A stretch of DNA of 49,379 nt from NCBI GenBank assembly GCA_019113645.1, contig DXGZ01000080.1, forward strand, positions 1-49,379, written 5' to 3'. Under the pieces are notes generated by a model. That model did not search any database, was not told the DNA's origin, and saw only the letters and a program-made list of their open reading frames with translations. How positions within the stretch are numbered: the first letter of the stretch is position 1; each line of letters starts with the position of its first letter. Source of the stretch: Candidatus Mediterraneibacter vanvlietii. Its GTDB lineage: Bacteria; Bacillota; Clostridia; Lachnospirales; Lachnospiraceae. This document shows positions 17,489-27,125 of the stretch, piece after piece. A program made the translations under genes and the position numbers.

Positions 17489-17504
17489 CATTCTGTGCCG
17501 GAAA

Positions 17505-20453
17505 CTAGCTCAGGGTCTTCACTTCAAGGAACATATCCCTGTTTTCTTCTATCTTCTCTTCGCTGCCGATCACGCAGAGCTGTTCTGCGTTCAGCACGGC
17601 CTGAAGAACATCCGCAAGCGCCCGGATATCCGCCTGGGTCGCATCCAGAATCTGCGCCCGCTCTTTACGGATCATCTCTTCCGTTACCCGGTTCATATAC
17701 AGGTTCATCGAACGGCTTCCCTTTGCGGAGGCGTTCATCGGACGGTCGATATTGCTGATTGTACCGATGATGAATTTATTCATATCCCGGTCGCTTACGC
17801 TGAAGTTCTTAAGATAATCCACAACACCTTCGTAGATCTCCATCGTTTTCTTCAGATGCGGATCGCGGTAGGAGATAAGATATCCCTCTCCGATTCTGTT
17901 AAAGTTGCTCATGCACCCGTAAGCGCCTCCTTTGACACGCACGTTCTGCCACAGGTAATCATAGCTTAAGATCACTTTCAGGATCTGCAGAGCGCCGGTA
18001 TATTCCGCCCCCTGGTCGATGAAGTTGCCTACTCGTGCCACATACTGTACTTTCGAGGATGTCTTGAACCCTTCGTTCCGTTTCCTGCAGTGCAGAATAC
18101 AGGATGATGTGCCCGCACCACGCGTCACGCTTCCCGACTCTTTCGCGTCATTGAGGCTGTCTTTGATCTTCCCAAACGCGCTCTCCATCGGAGTCAGCCC
18201 TTCTTCTGCTGCCGTATAGCTTACAAGCATGTTGTCCGCGCGGAAGATTTTCGCTGAAATTTCCTGCAGATTACGGATCAGCTCCTCCTTGCGTCCTTCG
18301 AAGTCTTCCTCGATCTTTTTCACTGCTTCATAGAATCCGATGCCGTCCGTATCGTCTTTGAATTTTGAAATCGGCGATGTGTAGGAAAGCGCCCGGAGCG
18401 CTGCTGTTGTATGCCCGGATGATAAAAATGACATCTGAAGCCTTGATTTCAACATGGCGAGAATTTCTTTCAGCCGTTTTTCATCATCCAGTCTGGACTC
18501 CATAAGAATCTCCCTCATCATTGCGAACAGGACATCCATCTCCGGATACAGCGCCTTACCTCTGATCTCAAACGCGGCGCGGAATTCCTTTTCTTTTACT
18601 TTCGTAACATCTGTATATAACTCCAGAGAAGTTCCGATTCCGCCGGTGTGGATATTGATCTCGTTAAACAACTCGCCGTACTCGTAGTTTGAAGTGTCAA
18701 TAATTCCCAGCACACTCTGAAGAATGCCCACGTAAGGCAGCTTTTCCTCCTCAATCTCCGAGAGATCGAACATCAGCTTCACGTAACCGATTCCGTTCGT
18801 TTCCACATCATGGTAAACTTCTTTCACTCCGCCGAGGTCTCTTTCCTCATTACAGATCGGCGCAATATCCCGGGAAATATCTTCCCTCTTCAGTACAGGG
18901 ATTTTCTCCAGGTCTTCCGGGGAAGATTCTTCTTCCTGGTAAGCTTCCAGTTCTTTTGTCTCACGTACAAGACGCTCCCGCTCTTCTGCTGACAGACAGT
19001 CTTTATATGCTTTCAGTTTTTCTGCGAGCTCCCGGTCCATCCGCGCGGTTCGCCCCCGCTCCGGACGGATAATCACAATCGATCCATGTGTATTATCAAG
19101 AAGGTATTTCCTGATCAGCTCCTCAAAATACCCTGTCTCCACCTGTTTCTTCAGAAACTCAAACGTAGGAAGCGCATCCATGTGTACAAACGGTTTTTCA
19201 TCGTCGTAGAGCCAGCTGTCAAACAGCTGCAGGCCATACATCAGCCCCCTTGGGTAATTTCCGAAATCCGCCTCCCGAAAACGGAACTCATGATAGTTGA
19301 TTCCCGCACGGAGCGCTTTCCGGTCAACACCTTTTTCCGCAATTTCGCGCAGAGTCCCCTCGATCGTCTGTATAAACGCATCCTTCTGCTCCATGTTGGC
19401 ATTCTTTGCGATTACGGAAAAAATCGGCTGATATACTCCATTGTCATATGACCCCATAATATCTTTTCCGATTCCCGCGTCCAGAAGCGCCTTCTTAAGC
19501 GGCGCGCCCGGTGCGGACAGAAGCGCATAATCAAGGATCTCAAAGGCCAGATACAGCTTTTCATCAAGAGAAGTTCCGATCACTTTATTGTAAGAAAGGT
19601 AGGTATTATCCTCCTCATTTTCATCGCTTGCTATGGAATATTCCTGCACAACTTCTTTCATTTCCGCAAACGGCTGCTGATAACGGATCTGAGAGTCCAC
19701 ATCAATCCGGTCGAAATCAGACAGATAATTTTCATCCAGCCATCTCAATTTTTCTTCCATATCCATATCTCCGTAGAGATAGATGTAGCTGTTGGACGGA
19801 TGATAATACTTTCTGTGGAAATCGAGGAACTGCCCGTAAGTCAGCTTCGGAATCACCTCCGGATCTCCGCCGGATTCATTTGCATAGGATGTATCCGGGA
19901 ACAGGGAATTTAAAATTACTCTGTCCAGAACGCCTTCAGGGGAAGAGAAGGCACCTTTCATCTCATTATAAACCACTCCGGAAAGTGTCAGTTCCCCGTC
20001 CGGATCATCCAGATGATAGCTCCAGCCTTCCTGACGGAACGTCTTATCGTGCTGATAGATATTCGGATAAAATACCGCATCCATATATACATGCATCAGA
20101 TTCTGGAAGTCTTTGTCATTGCAGCTCGCCACCGGATATACCGTTTTGTCCGGATAAGTCATTGCATTTAAAAATGTATTCAGAGATCCTTTCACCAGTT
20201 CCACGAACGGGTCTTTCACAGGGAACTCCCGGGATCCACATAAAACAGAGTGCTCCATGATATGGGGCACTCCCGTACTGTCAGACGGCGGAGTGCGGAA
20301 ACCGATGGCAAACACTTTATTCTCATCATCATTCTCCATCAGAAGCACCCGCGCCCCGCTCTTTTTATGTCTGAGCAGGATTCCCCGGGACTTAATCCCG
20401 GATAAGTCCTGCTGCTGTATTACTTCATATGCTGTCAGTTCGTATATACTCAT
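17505..20453 (-). CDS. M16C (PreP-like) zinc metallopeptidase
   Basis: This large peptidase belongs to the M16C branch with PreP and falcilysin, which degrades short unfolded peptides inside a closed chamber. The 982-aa product shows the inverted zinc motif HIMEH (H64, E67, H68) and the third ligand E164 in YNEMKGAF. The central and C-terminal M16 halves are present, including the M16C-associated region near residues 480-720. No signal peptide is seen, so it is probably cytoplasmic. AAGGAG precedes the start. The length is that of a complete protein. Confidence 0.9.
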   Translation of the reverse strand: MSIYELTAYEVIQQQDLSGIKSRGILLRHKKSGARVLLMENDDENKVFAIGFRTPPSDSTGVPHIMEHSVLCGSREFPVKDPFVELVKGSLNTFLNAMTYPDKTVYPVASCNDKDFQNLMHVYMDAVFYPNIYQHDKTFRQEGWSYHLDDPDGELTLSGVVYNEMKGAFSSPEGVLDRVILNSLFPDTSYANESGGDPEVIPKLTYGQFLDFHRKYYHPSNSYIYLYGDMDMEEKLRWLDENYLSDFDRIDVDSQIRYQQPFAEMKEVVQEYSIASDENEEDNTYLSYNKVIGTSLDEKLYLAFEILDYALLSAPGAPLKKALLDAGIGKDIMGSYDNGVYQPIFSVIAKNANMEQKDAFIQTIEGTLREIAEKGVDRKALRAGINYHEFRFREADFGNYPRGLMYGLQLFDSWLYDDEKPFVHMDALPTFEFLKKQVETGYFEELIRKYLLDNTHGSIVIIRPERGRTARMDRELAEKLKAYKDCLSAEERERLVRETKELEAYQEEESSPEDLEKIPVLKREDISRDIAPICNEERDLGGVKEVYHDVETNGIGYVKLMFDLSEIEEEKLPYVGILQSVLGIIDTSNYEYGELFNEINIHTGGIGTSLELYTDVTKVKEKEFRAAFEIRGKALYPEMDVLFAMMREILMESRLDDEKRLKEILAMLKSRLQMSFLSSGHTTAALRALSYTSPISKFKDDTDGIGFYEAVKKIEEDFEGRKEELIRNLQEISAKIFRADNMLVSYTAAEEGLTPMESAFGKIKDSLNDAKESGSVTRGAGTSSCILHCRKRNEGFKTSSKVQYVARVGNFIDQGAEYTGALQILKVILSYDYLWQNVRVKGGAYGCMSNFNRIGEGYLISYRDPHLKKTMEIYEGVVDYLKNFSVSDRDMNKFIIGTISNIDRPMNASAKGSRSMNLYMNRVTEEMIRKERAQILDATQADIRALADVLQAVLNAEQLCVIGSEEKIEENRDMFLEVKTLS

Positions 20454-20481
20454 ACCTGCGTCTCCTTGTCATATTATCATA

Positions 20482-20500
20482 GCGCTGTTTCTGACAGCGC
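20482..20500 (-). other. Hairpin or operator upstream of the M16C gene
   Basis: GCGCTGT and ACAGCGC form a perfect 7-bp inverted repeat with a 5-base centre, about 30 bases upstream of the M16C start. A TATGAT box lies between it and the ribosome site, so it could overlap the promoter, but no good -35 is visible. Confidence 0.4.
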
Positions 20501-20630
20501 CCTGTTACAATAGTATAACACTAACAGCCAGAGTTTAAAAGCAAAGCATTTCTCTTTTTCGTTTCCCTTTTTCGTTTGCCCGGTTTCCCAAATAGCGCAT
20601 ACTGAACTGCTGCAATCCCGGGAAAACCGC

Positions 20631-21716
20631 TCAAATCTGTTCCTCAATCACAAGCAGCTGATTATATACCGCCAGGTTTTCTCCCCTGCACGGAGCGCCT
20701 GCCCAGATCATATCAGCCTCGCACGCCACCGCAAGGTCGGCTGAAAACGGATCCGTCATCGGCCGGCTGCTGCCGACCGCCGCACAGTATCCTTCCTGCC
20801 GCACGCGCCTCACCTGTTCCATCAGTTCTGTCAGCGTATCCGCCCGGCACACATCAATCAGAACCGTATTCGGCAGCCCGGTCTGCTTCGTGATGCCTCT
20901 TTCCTGTCCCCGCTGTTTTTGTCCTGACACTTCTGCTGTCATAACATCTCTGCCCGTCTGGTATCCGGCATTCCTCACAGACTGCTCCAGGATACGAACT
21001 GTCTTTTCCCGCTCCGCAACAGGCAGGATCCACCCTCCGGAATCGCCAATCCCTGTATAGAATCCCCTCTCTCTTATCATTTTTCCGACCGCATGGTAAA
21101 TCTTTGCGCACATATAGAGATTATCCCGCAATCCGTCCATATATTTACCGCTCTGCACTGTTCCCTGCTGTTCTCCATCTGCCTGTTCCCGGATCGGTGC
21201 CAGCAGCCAGCGGCCGCACTCCGGACATTCGTCAATCAGCGTCACAAGGGGCAGCGGCATCTTCTTCACTTTTATGCCTCCCAGATAACGAAAGAGGGGA
21301 ATCGCAGACACCTGTGCCGCCACACGGGCCGATGCCAGAGAGAGAGCCAGAAGCCCCCGGCATCCTGACTGTATTCCTGTCCGGACCCTTTCTCCTGACA
21401 TGGAAATGATCCGGTCGACTGTTTCCTGGTCAAAAACATTTTTTCCGATCAGCGCCTCCGCCGCAGTGCTGTTTATATAATCAGACACACGCTCTGCCTC
21501 TTCCATGCATTTTTCCCATTCCGCCTCCTCGCCACACACAGTTTCTTCTGAAGCGGATAGAACGGCACATGACGAACTCCCTCTGCTGCCCATGGACGCT
21601 GTTGCTTTCCCCACTGTATTTTCTCCCGCAAGCACCTCTGTCTCCACAGCCGGATAACCGCGCGGATCGAGAATAATTCTCGCAAAAACATCACGAACCG
21701 GCATCACTTTGTCCAT
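20631..21716 (-). CDS. Shortened enolase homologue without catalytic residues
   Basis: The 361-aa product aligns with enolase over both ends. The N-terminus has VFARIILDPRGYPAVETEV, then ALIGKNVFDQ, LALSLASARVAA and PLFRYLGG. The barrel part has TGIGDSGG, AGYQTGRDV and the C-terminus ADLAVA then YNQLLVIEEQI. Between AGYQTGRDV and NTVLIDV about 70 residues are missing compared with E. coli enolase, and these carry the metal-binding Asp/Glu/Asp. The catalytic Lys (LIKFNQ in enolase) is Asp here, the HRSGE loop is SSRPM, the GAST loop is GSRG, and the last Lys is Trp. It therefore cannot be a normal enolase. The start at 21716 follows GGAGGAGG. The frame is intact, which argues for a maintained non-catalytic function. 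Confidence 0.75.
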   Translation of the reverse strand: MDKVMPVRDVFARIILDPRGYPAVETEVLAGENTVGKATASMGSRGSSSCAVLSASEETVCGEEAEWEKCMEEAERVSDYINSTAAEALIGKNVFDQETVDRIISMSGERVRTGIQSGCRGLLALSLASARVAAQVSAIPLFRYLGGIKVKKMPLPLVTLIDECPECGRWLLAPIREQADGEQQGTVQSGKYMDGLRDNLYMCAKIYHAVGKMIRERGFYTGIGDSGGWILPVAEREKTVRILEQSVRNAGYQTGRDVMTAEVSGQKQRGQERGITKQTGLPNTVLIDVCRADTLTELMEQVRRVRQEGYCAAVGSSRPMTDPFSADLAVACEADMIWAGAPCRGENLAVYNQLLVIEEQI

Positions 21717-21840
21717 AACCTTTTCCTCCTCCAATCCAGTCCTCTCACAGTTCACATCTCGCTGCCGCATTATTCCGTCGAGATAACAACTGAACCGCAT
21801 CTGTAAATTTATTATTTCCTCACAGTCACTCTCTGATTCG

Positions 21841-21869
21841 TTGACTTTTTATATTCCAGAGATTACAAT
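21841..21869 (+). promoter_or_regulatory. Sigma-A promoter for yitT-topB
   Basis: TTGACT and TACAAT are spaced by 17 bases and lie about 65 bases upstream of the YitT start codon. Confidence 0.75.
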
Positions 21870-21935
21870 TCGGATAGATGGCTTTCGGCGGAAAATTCAG
21901 TCTTCAGCCACTAAAAATATGAAAGGGAAATCGCA

Positions 21936-22778
21936 ATGAAAGAAAAAATAAAATATTTTTCCATGCTGACTTTCAGCACGCTTCTCATAGCTGTCGGAAC
22001 TTATTTCTTTAAATTTACAAATAATTTCACCTTTGGCGGAATTACCGGTCTTGCAGTTCTCATTGCCAGAACCGGTCTGATATCTGCCGGTGATTTCAAC
22101 CTGATCATGAGCATGATCCTCCTCGTAATCGGACTGTTTGTGCTCGGGAAAAAATTTGCGGCAAAGACAGCTTACTGCAGCATCCTGCTATCTGTCGCAC
22201 TGTCGGTCATGGAGCGCATCTGGCCCATGAATCAGCCGTTTACGGATCAGCCCATGCTGGAACTCTGCTTTGCCATCGTTCTTCCGGCACTCGGCTCTGC
22301 CATCCTCTTTAACATCGGAGCATCCAGCGGCGGCACGGATATCATTGCCATGATCTTGAAGAAATATTCCAGCTTTGATATCGGGCGTGCCCTGCTCCTC
22401 TCTGACGTAGTAATCACCGGAGCCGGATTTTTCGTCTTCGACATTGAGACAGGACTGTACTCTCTTCTCGGCCTGGCAATCCGCTCTTTTATGATCGATA
22501 CATTTATCGAAAGCTTTAACCTGTCCAAATATTTTAATGTTGTATGCGATCATCCGGAACGCATCTGTGACTTCATTGTCCATACACTGAACCGGAGCGC
22601 CAGCGTCTGCCATGCCAAAGGCGCTTATTCCGGAAAGGATAAATACATCATATTTACTGCGCTGAACCGCGTGCAGGCAGTCCGGCTGCGAAATTATATC
22701 CGGCAGACTGATCCTGACGCTTTTATCCTGATTTCAAACACAAGTGAAATTATCGGAAAAGGCTTCCACAGCATATAG
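21936..22778 (+). CDS. YitT-family membrane protein
   Basis: This is an integral membrane protein of the YitT family (DUF161 plus C-terminal DUF2179), of uncertain transport function. The 280-aa product has five membrane helices between about residues 8 and 185, with the family loops GGITGLAVLI and GASSGGTDIIAMILKKY. A soluble C-terminal domain of about 80 residues starts near 200 (VVCDHPERICDFI). AAAGGGA precedes the start. The topB start lies 46 bases downstream, so the two are probably one transcript. Confidence 0.88.
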   Translation: MKEKIKYFSMLTFSTLLIAVGTYFFKFTNNFTFGGITGLAVLIARTGLISAGDFNLIMSMILLVIGLFVLGKKFAAKTAYCSILLSVALSVMERIWPMNQPFTDQPMLELCFAIVLPALGSAILFNIGASSGGTDIIAMILKKYSSFDIGRALLLSDVVITGAGFFVFDIETGLYSLLGLAIRSFMIDTFIESFNLSKYFNVVCDHPERICDFIVHTLNRSASVCHAKGAYSGKDKYIIFTALNRVQAVRLRNYIRQTDPDAFILISNTSEIIGKGFHSI

Positions 22779-22824
22779 AATACGCGGCAGTCCAACATTA
22801 AAAACGAAACGGAGAAAAGAATAA

Positions 22825-25068
22825 ATGAAACATCTTGTAATCGCAGAAAAACCGTCCGTGGCAAGAGATATCGCCCGGGTTCTCGGATGCACGAAAAAAA
22901 CGAACACTTATATAGAAGGAAAAGAGTATATTGTAACCTGGGCTCTCGGCCATCTGGTCACTCTGGCTGATCCCGAGCAGTACGGTGAGCAGTATAAAAC
23001 CTGGAACATGGACACGCTGCCCATGCTGCCCGAGCACTGGAAACTTGTTGTGATCCGGCAGACATCCAGACAGTACAATGCAGTGAAAGAACAGATTTTC
23101 CGGAAAGATGTGTCCGACATTGTCATTGCCACTGACGCCGGTCGGGAGGGCGAGCTGGTCGCACGCTGGATTCTGGAAAAAGCAGGAAACCAAAAACCTG
23201 TGAAGCGGCTCTGGATTTCCTCCGTGACAGACCGGGCGATCCGGGACGGTTTTGCCCGTCTGAGACCCGGAAAGGACTATGAAAACCTGTATCACGCGGC
23301 AGTGGCAAGGGCAGAATCCGACTGGGTGGTCGGAATCAACGCAACCCGGGCGCTCACATGCAAATATAACGCACAGCTCTCCTGCGGCCGCGTGCAGACG
23401 CCGACACTTGCCATGATCGCTGCCAGAGAAGAAGAAATCCGGAAATTCGTGCCAAAGCCATATTACGGGCTAAAGGCAGCTGCCGGCGGCATTACGTTTA
23501 CATGGGCTGACGCAAAAACCGGATCTGCCCGCACATTTGACCGCGAGAAAGCCGAAGGAATACGAAAAAGCGCCGGCGGACAGTTGAAATTAACCGAAGT
23601 AAAGAGGAAAACAAAGAAAACATTTTCTCCTGCGCTGTATGACCTGACCTCCCTTCAGCGGGAAGCCAACGCGCGGTACGGCTATTCCGCAAAAATGACT
23701 CTGAATATTATGCAGAGGCTATACGAGACACATAAGCTGCTCACCTATCCCCGGACGGATTCACGTTATCTGACAACGGATATGGTCGGCACATTGAAAG
23801 AGCGGCTCAAAGCCTGTGCCGCCGGACCGTACCGGAAAACCGCCTCGAAACTGTCCATGCAGGAAATCCACGGAGACAAATCATTCGTGAACAACGCAAA
23901 AGTGTCAGACCATCATGCGATCATACCGACAGAACAGTTCGTACAGCTTGAGAAGCTCACCAATGACGAGAGAAAAATCTACGATATGGTAGTTCGCCGT
24001 TTTCTTGCGGTTCTCTCTCCCGCCTGCGAGTACGAGGAGATCACTCTGTCCGGAATGATCGGAAACGAAACTTTCCGCGCAAAGACACAGGCTGTGATTA
24101 ACCCCGGATGGAGAAACGTCTATGAAGACAGCTGGCAGGATATCAATGAAGACGACTATGACAGTGACGATGACTTTATCTCCAGCGCCGTCTCATCCGG
24201 GGCGATTTCCGCCGGAAACACTCTCACCGCAGGAACTCTTCCTGACGTGAAGGAGGGCGCTCTCCTGCCGGTTCATGCTCTGACACTTACAGAAGGAAAG
24301 ACAAAACCGCCGGCATATTTCACAGAGGGAACTCTGATAGCAGCTATGGAAAATCCGGTAAAATATATGGAGCACAGAGACAAAACACTGGTGAAAACGC
24401 TGGGCGAAACCGGCGGCCTCGGCACAGTAGCCACCCGCGCGGATATCATTGAGAAACTGTTCGTCAGTTTTCTGATGGAGAAAAAGGGCAATGAGATCCA
24501 TATCACATCAAAAGGACGCCAGCTTCTCTCCCTCGTGCCATCCGACCTGAAAAGCCCCGAGCTTACCGCACAGTGGGAACTTCGCCTCAAAGCAATCTCC
24601 CAGGGGAAAGAATCAGAAAAGAAGTTCATGCGCGAGATCGAGGACTACACAAAGTCTCTGATCCGGGAAATCCGTGAGAGCGACGGGAAGTTCCGCCATG
24701 ACAATATGACCCGCCACAAATGCCCTCAATGCGGAAAATTCATGCTGGAAGTAAACGGAAAACACGGGAAAATGCTCGTCTGCCAGGACCGGGAATGCGG
24801 ATACCGGGAAACCATCTCCCGCCGCACAAACGCCCGCTGTCCGGTATGCCACAAGAAAATGGAGCTTGTGGGAAAAGGCGACAGCCAGAGGTTTGTCTGC
24901 TCCTGCGGACACAAAGAAAAACTCTCCGCATTCCAGGATCGTAAGAACAGGGAAGGAAAAGGAGCAAACAAGCGTGATGTGGCAAATTATATGAAGAAAC
25001 AGGCAAAAGAGGCAGAATCGCCAATTAACAGCGCATTCGCCGACGCACTGAAGAACCTGAAACTATAA
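22825..25068 (+). CDS. topB: DNA topoisomerase III (type IA) with C-terminal zinc motifs
   Basis: This type IA topoisomerase decatenates and relaxes negatively supercoiled DNA by single-strand passage. The 747-aa product has an N-terminal Toprim domain with E8 and D104 (IATDAGREGE), the active-site tyrosine Y308 in LLTYPRTDSRYL, and the ETGGLGTVATRADII block near 530. Beyond about residue 630 there are two zinc-type units, CPQC...CQDREC and CPVC...CSC. These additions make it longer than E. coli TopB (about 650 aa) but are common in Firmicutes. A chromosomal copy is possible, and no plasmid or integrative-element genes surround it. Confidence 0.93.
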   Translation: MKHLVIAEKPSVARDIARVLGCTKKTNTYIEGKEYIVTWALGHLVTLADPEQYGEQYKTWNMDTLPMLPEHWKLVVIRQTSRQYNAVKEQIFRKDVSDIVIATDAGREGELVARWILEKAGNQKPVKRLWISSVTDRAIRDGFARLRPGKDYENLYHAAVARAESDWVVGINATRALTCKYNAQLSCGRVQTPTLAMIAAREEEIRKFVPKPYYGLKAAAGGITFTWADAKTGSARTFDREKAEGIRKSAGGQLKLTEVKRKTKKTFSPALYDLTSLQREANARYGYSAKMTLNIMQRLYETHKLLTYPRTDSRYLTTDMVGTLKERLKACAAGPYRKTASKLSMQEIHGDKSFVNNAKVSDHHAIIPTEQFVQLEKLTNDERKIYDMVVRRFLAVLSPACEYEEITLSGMIGNETFRAKTQAVINPGWRNVYEDSWQDINEDDYDSDDDFISSAVSSGAISAGNTLTAGTLPDVKEGALLPVHALTLTEGKTKPPAYFTEGTLIAAMENPVKYMEHRDKTLVKTLGETGGLGTVATRADIIEKLFVSFLMEKKGNEIHITSKGRQLLSLVPSDLKSPELTAQWELRLKAISQGKESEKKFMREIEDYTKSLIREIRESDGKFRHDNMTRHKCPQCGKFMLEVNGKHGKMLVCQDRECGYRETISRRTNARCPVCHKKMELVGKGDSQRFVCSCGHKEKLSAFQDRKNREGKGANKRDVANYMKKQAKEAESPINSAFADALKNLKL

Positions 25069-25123
25069 TCCGCAGCCAGCTCTCCACAGCCGGCTCTGTA
25101 AAACACAGTCTGATAATGCAGAT

Positions 25124-25166
25124 AACTCCGGTCATACCCGAATCAGGTATGCCGGAGTTATTTTTA
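25124..25166 (+). terminator. Rho-independent terminator of yitT-topB
   Basis: AACTCCGG-T-CATACC pairs with GGTATGCCGGAGTT (one bulged T) and is followed by ATTTTTAT, 55 bases past the topB stop. Confidence 0.85.
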
Positions 25167-25233
25167 TACTCAATATCCTGGATAATAAGCAGAAGTTATC
25201 TTCATATCTTGAAGCAATCCCCATAAGTTATCC

Positions 25234-25725
25234 TCACAGGAGATGATAATGCGGTATGATATCCTCATAATGTCCGTCTTTCATAAGAAATCCGCCGGGT
25301 ATTGTGCCAAGTCTCACGAATCCGAGTTTCTCATATAATCTCAGCGCATTCGTGTTGCTGCTCACCACTGCGTTGAACTGCAGAATCCGAAATCCGATCT
25401 CACGCCCCTTATCCATGCAATGGCGCACCAGTTTTTCCCCGATATGGCGTCCGCGCATATCCCGTCTGACTGCGTAGCTGGCATTGCAGATATGCCCGCA
25501 GCGTCCGACATTATTCGGGTGCAGAATATACAGCCCCACAATTTCGCCTGTCTGCGCATCAGCCGCGATCCCAGTATAAGACTGCTCGCTGAAAAACTGA
25601 TCACCGGAAGTCTCATCCAGCATCTCCATCTGCGGAAACGCCACTCCGTCCTCCACAACCTGATTCCAGATCTCCGCTGCTGCTCCGGCATCTTCTTTCT
25701 TATATTCACGAATCGTAATTTCCAT
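25234..25725 (-). CDS. GNAT-family N-acetyltransferase
   Basis: This is an acetyl-CoA-dependent acetyltransferase of unknown substrate. The 163-aa product has the GNAT order: IREYKKEDAGAAAEIWNQV at the start, the strand with GLYILHPN, and the acetyl-CoA loop VRRDMRGRHIGEKLVRHC near residues 85-102, then NALRLYEKLGF, which closes the core. Two ATGs lie six bases apart. GGGAG is only three bases before the first but nine before the second, so I chose the second (25725). The longer open frame lacks a ribosome site. Confidence 0.85.
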   Translation of the reverse strand: MEITIREYKKEDAGAAAEIWNQVVEDGVAFPQMEMLDETSGDQFFSEQSYTGIAADAQTGEIVGLYILHPNNVGRCGHICNASYAVRRDMRGRHIGEKLVRHCMDKGREIGFRILQFNAVVSSNTNALRLYEKLGFVRLGTIPGGFLMKDGHYEDIIPHYHLL

Positions 25726-25932
25726 CTTCATACACTCCCTGCTTCGCAGAAGAACACATTTTTCGCCTGTCTGCCTTTGTCTGACACATGTTTTCCTCTG
25801 AAATAATAAATCCCGGAGGTCTTCCATATGGAATCGCTCCGGAATCTATCATACCACAAAACAGAACCATTTGTCTGCCCTGTATTCTTTGATGGAAATA
25901 TTGTTCTTTCTTAACGGAAATGATGATCTTCT

Positions 25933-26607
25933 TTAATGGAAATAATGATCTCCGATCTGCATACCGTATCCGCCGGTGCTGAAATAGAGACAGTCTCCCA
26001 CCGGATTGCTTCCGGCAAGCGCATCCTCTGCCGCCTGCATGGCTGAATCAGTATAACTTCCGTTTGCAAGCACGGAATCGAGCCATCCTGTCATCGCCGG
26101 AGTAAACTGTCCGGACTGATAGATCACTTCTGAGATCGAATTCGGATAAACACCGCTGTTCACCCGGTTCATCACCACCGCTCCTACAGCCACCTGTCCC
26201 TCATAAGGCTGGTTTCCCGCCTCACAGAAGATCAGAGCCGCAAGAAGGCGCTTATCCTGCTCCGCTGCCTGTGCCTGAGCCTGCGCCGCCGCTTCAGCAG
26301 CTGCACGCTCTGCTTCAAGTCTGGCCGCTTCCTCGGCAGCCTTTCTCTCTTCTTCCACCTTCTGCTGGTATGCCGCCTGGGCTGCCTCAGCGGCAGCTTT
26401 CGTCTCCTTAAGCGCTTCCCCCTGCACTCCGGCTACGATATCTGAGAATTCCCACTCAACCGTCTCCTCCTGAACATTTACAGTCCGGGACGTGTCAGAA
26501 AGCGGTTCTTTTTCTGCTGCCAGACTCGTAAATCCCGTCAGCAGCATCATACTTGCCGTGGCAGCATAAAGCCCCATAAATACCCTTTTGTTCTGATTAT
26601 GTTTCAT
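25933..26607 (-). CDS. Secreted SleB-like cell-wall hydrolase
   Basis: This is a secreted peptidoglycan hydrolase of the SleB/CwlJ (Hydrolase_2) family. The 224-aa product has a signal peptide (residues 1-31, ending SLAA), a linker, an Ala/Glu-rich coiled coil (about 64-118), and the catalytic domain from 120 to the end. The probable catalytic glutamate is E129 in FCEAGNQPYEG, and the family stretch VAVGAVVMNRV follows. In sporeformers such enzymes open the spore cortex; the coiled coil and the lack of other spore genes nearby leave a vegetative role equally possible. GAGGAGGAG precedes the start. Confidence 0.85.
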   Translation of the reverse strand: MKHNQNKRVFMGLYAATASMMLLTGFTSLAAEKEPLSDTSRTVNVQEETVEWEFSDIVAGVQGEALKETKAAAEAAQAAYQQKVEEERKAAEEAARLEAERAAAEAAAQAQAQAAEQDKRLLAALIFCEAGNQPYEGQVAVGAVVMNRVNSGVYPNSISEVIYQSGQFTPAMTGWLDSVLANGSYTDSAMQAAEDALAGSNPVGDCLYFSTGGYGMQIGDHYFH

Positions 26608-26710
26608 ATACTCCTCCTCAATTATTGCAATATCATTACGAACTTATATTAAAAATATATGTTATAATTTTCGTTTTTATTACAAATATTACAAAAATGT
26701 TACGGAGGCT

Positions 26711-26739
26711 ATTGTAATATAAAAAAATCAGTTTGTCAA
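26711..26739 (-). promoter_or_regulatory. Sigma-A promoter of the SleB-like gene
   Basis: On the minus strand a consensus TTGACA is followed after 17 bases by TACAAT. The start codon is about 105 bases downstream, leaving an AT-rich leader with no recognised structure. Confidence 0.8.
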
Positions 26740-26801
26740 CTTTTTTGTTTCTGCCATCTGTATCACTATTTAGTTGATTAAGTTCGCTGACTTTTTGAGA
26801 C

Positions 26802-27085
26802 GATATTTTCGAAAACAGGGGTAGCCTTCCAAAACATATTCTACAAGGGTGGAGACTGTGTTCGGCTTCCGCTCCAGAAGCTAAGAGAAACTAAGGAGTT
26901 CCGGGGACGGACTAAAAACAGGGACAGACGGAGAGCAACTCGCTTGCGCTCAGACAATCTCACCGTCTGCCCCAACGTCCCTCCACGGAACTCCAAGTTT
27001 CACTAAGCGCCCTCCGAAGTCAGCCGCTCACACTCTCCGCCCTTGCAGAAAGGTTTTCGAAATGTGGCCTGTTTTCTACTTTATC
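26802..27085. repeat. Long imperfect palindrome (structured repeat, copy 2)
   Basis: The whole 284-bp stretch is an inverted repeat centred near 26943. Matching arm segments read, left then reverse complement of right: GAAAACAGG and GAAAACAGG; TTCTACAAGGGTGGAGA and TTCTGCAAGGGCGGAGA; GGAGTTCCGGGGA and GGAGTTCCGTGGA; CAGACGGAGAG and CAGACGGTGAG. The tip is GAGAGCAA-CTCGC-TTGCGCTC. As RNA or single-stranded DNA it would form one long hairpin. Its core recurs at 131-262. It has no long open frame and may be a miniature mobile element or a structured RNA. Confidence 0.75.
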
Positions 27086-27125
27086 GGCTGGAAAAGTCAT
27101 CGAATAATCAACCGAGAAAAACAAA

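Noticed and set aside
22825-25068. Topoisomerase III as a marker of an integrated conjugative element
   Set aside because: Neighbours are a YitT protein and an acetyltransferase on ordinary chromosome; no relaxase, conjugation or integrase gene is seen.
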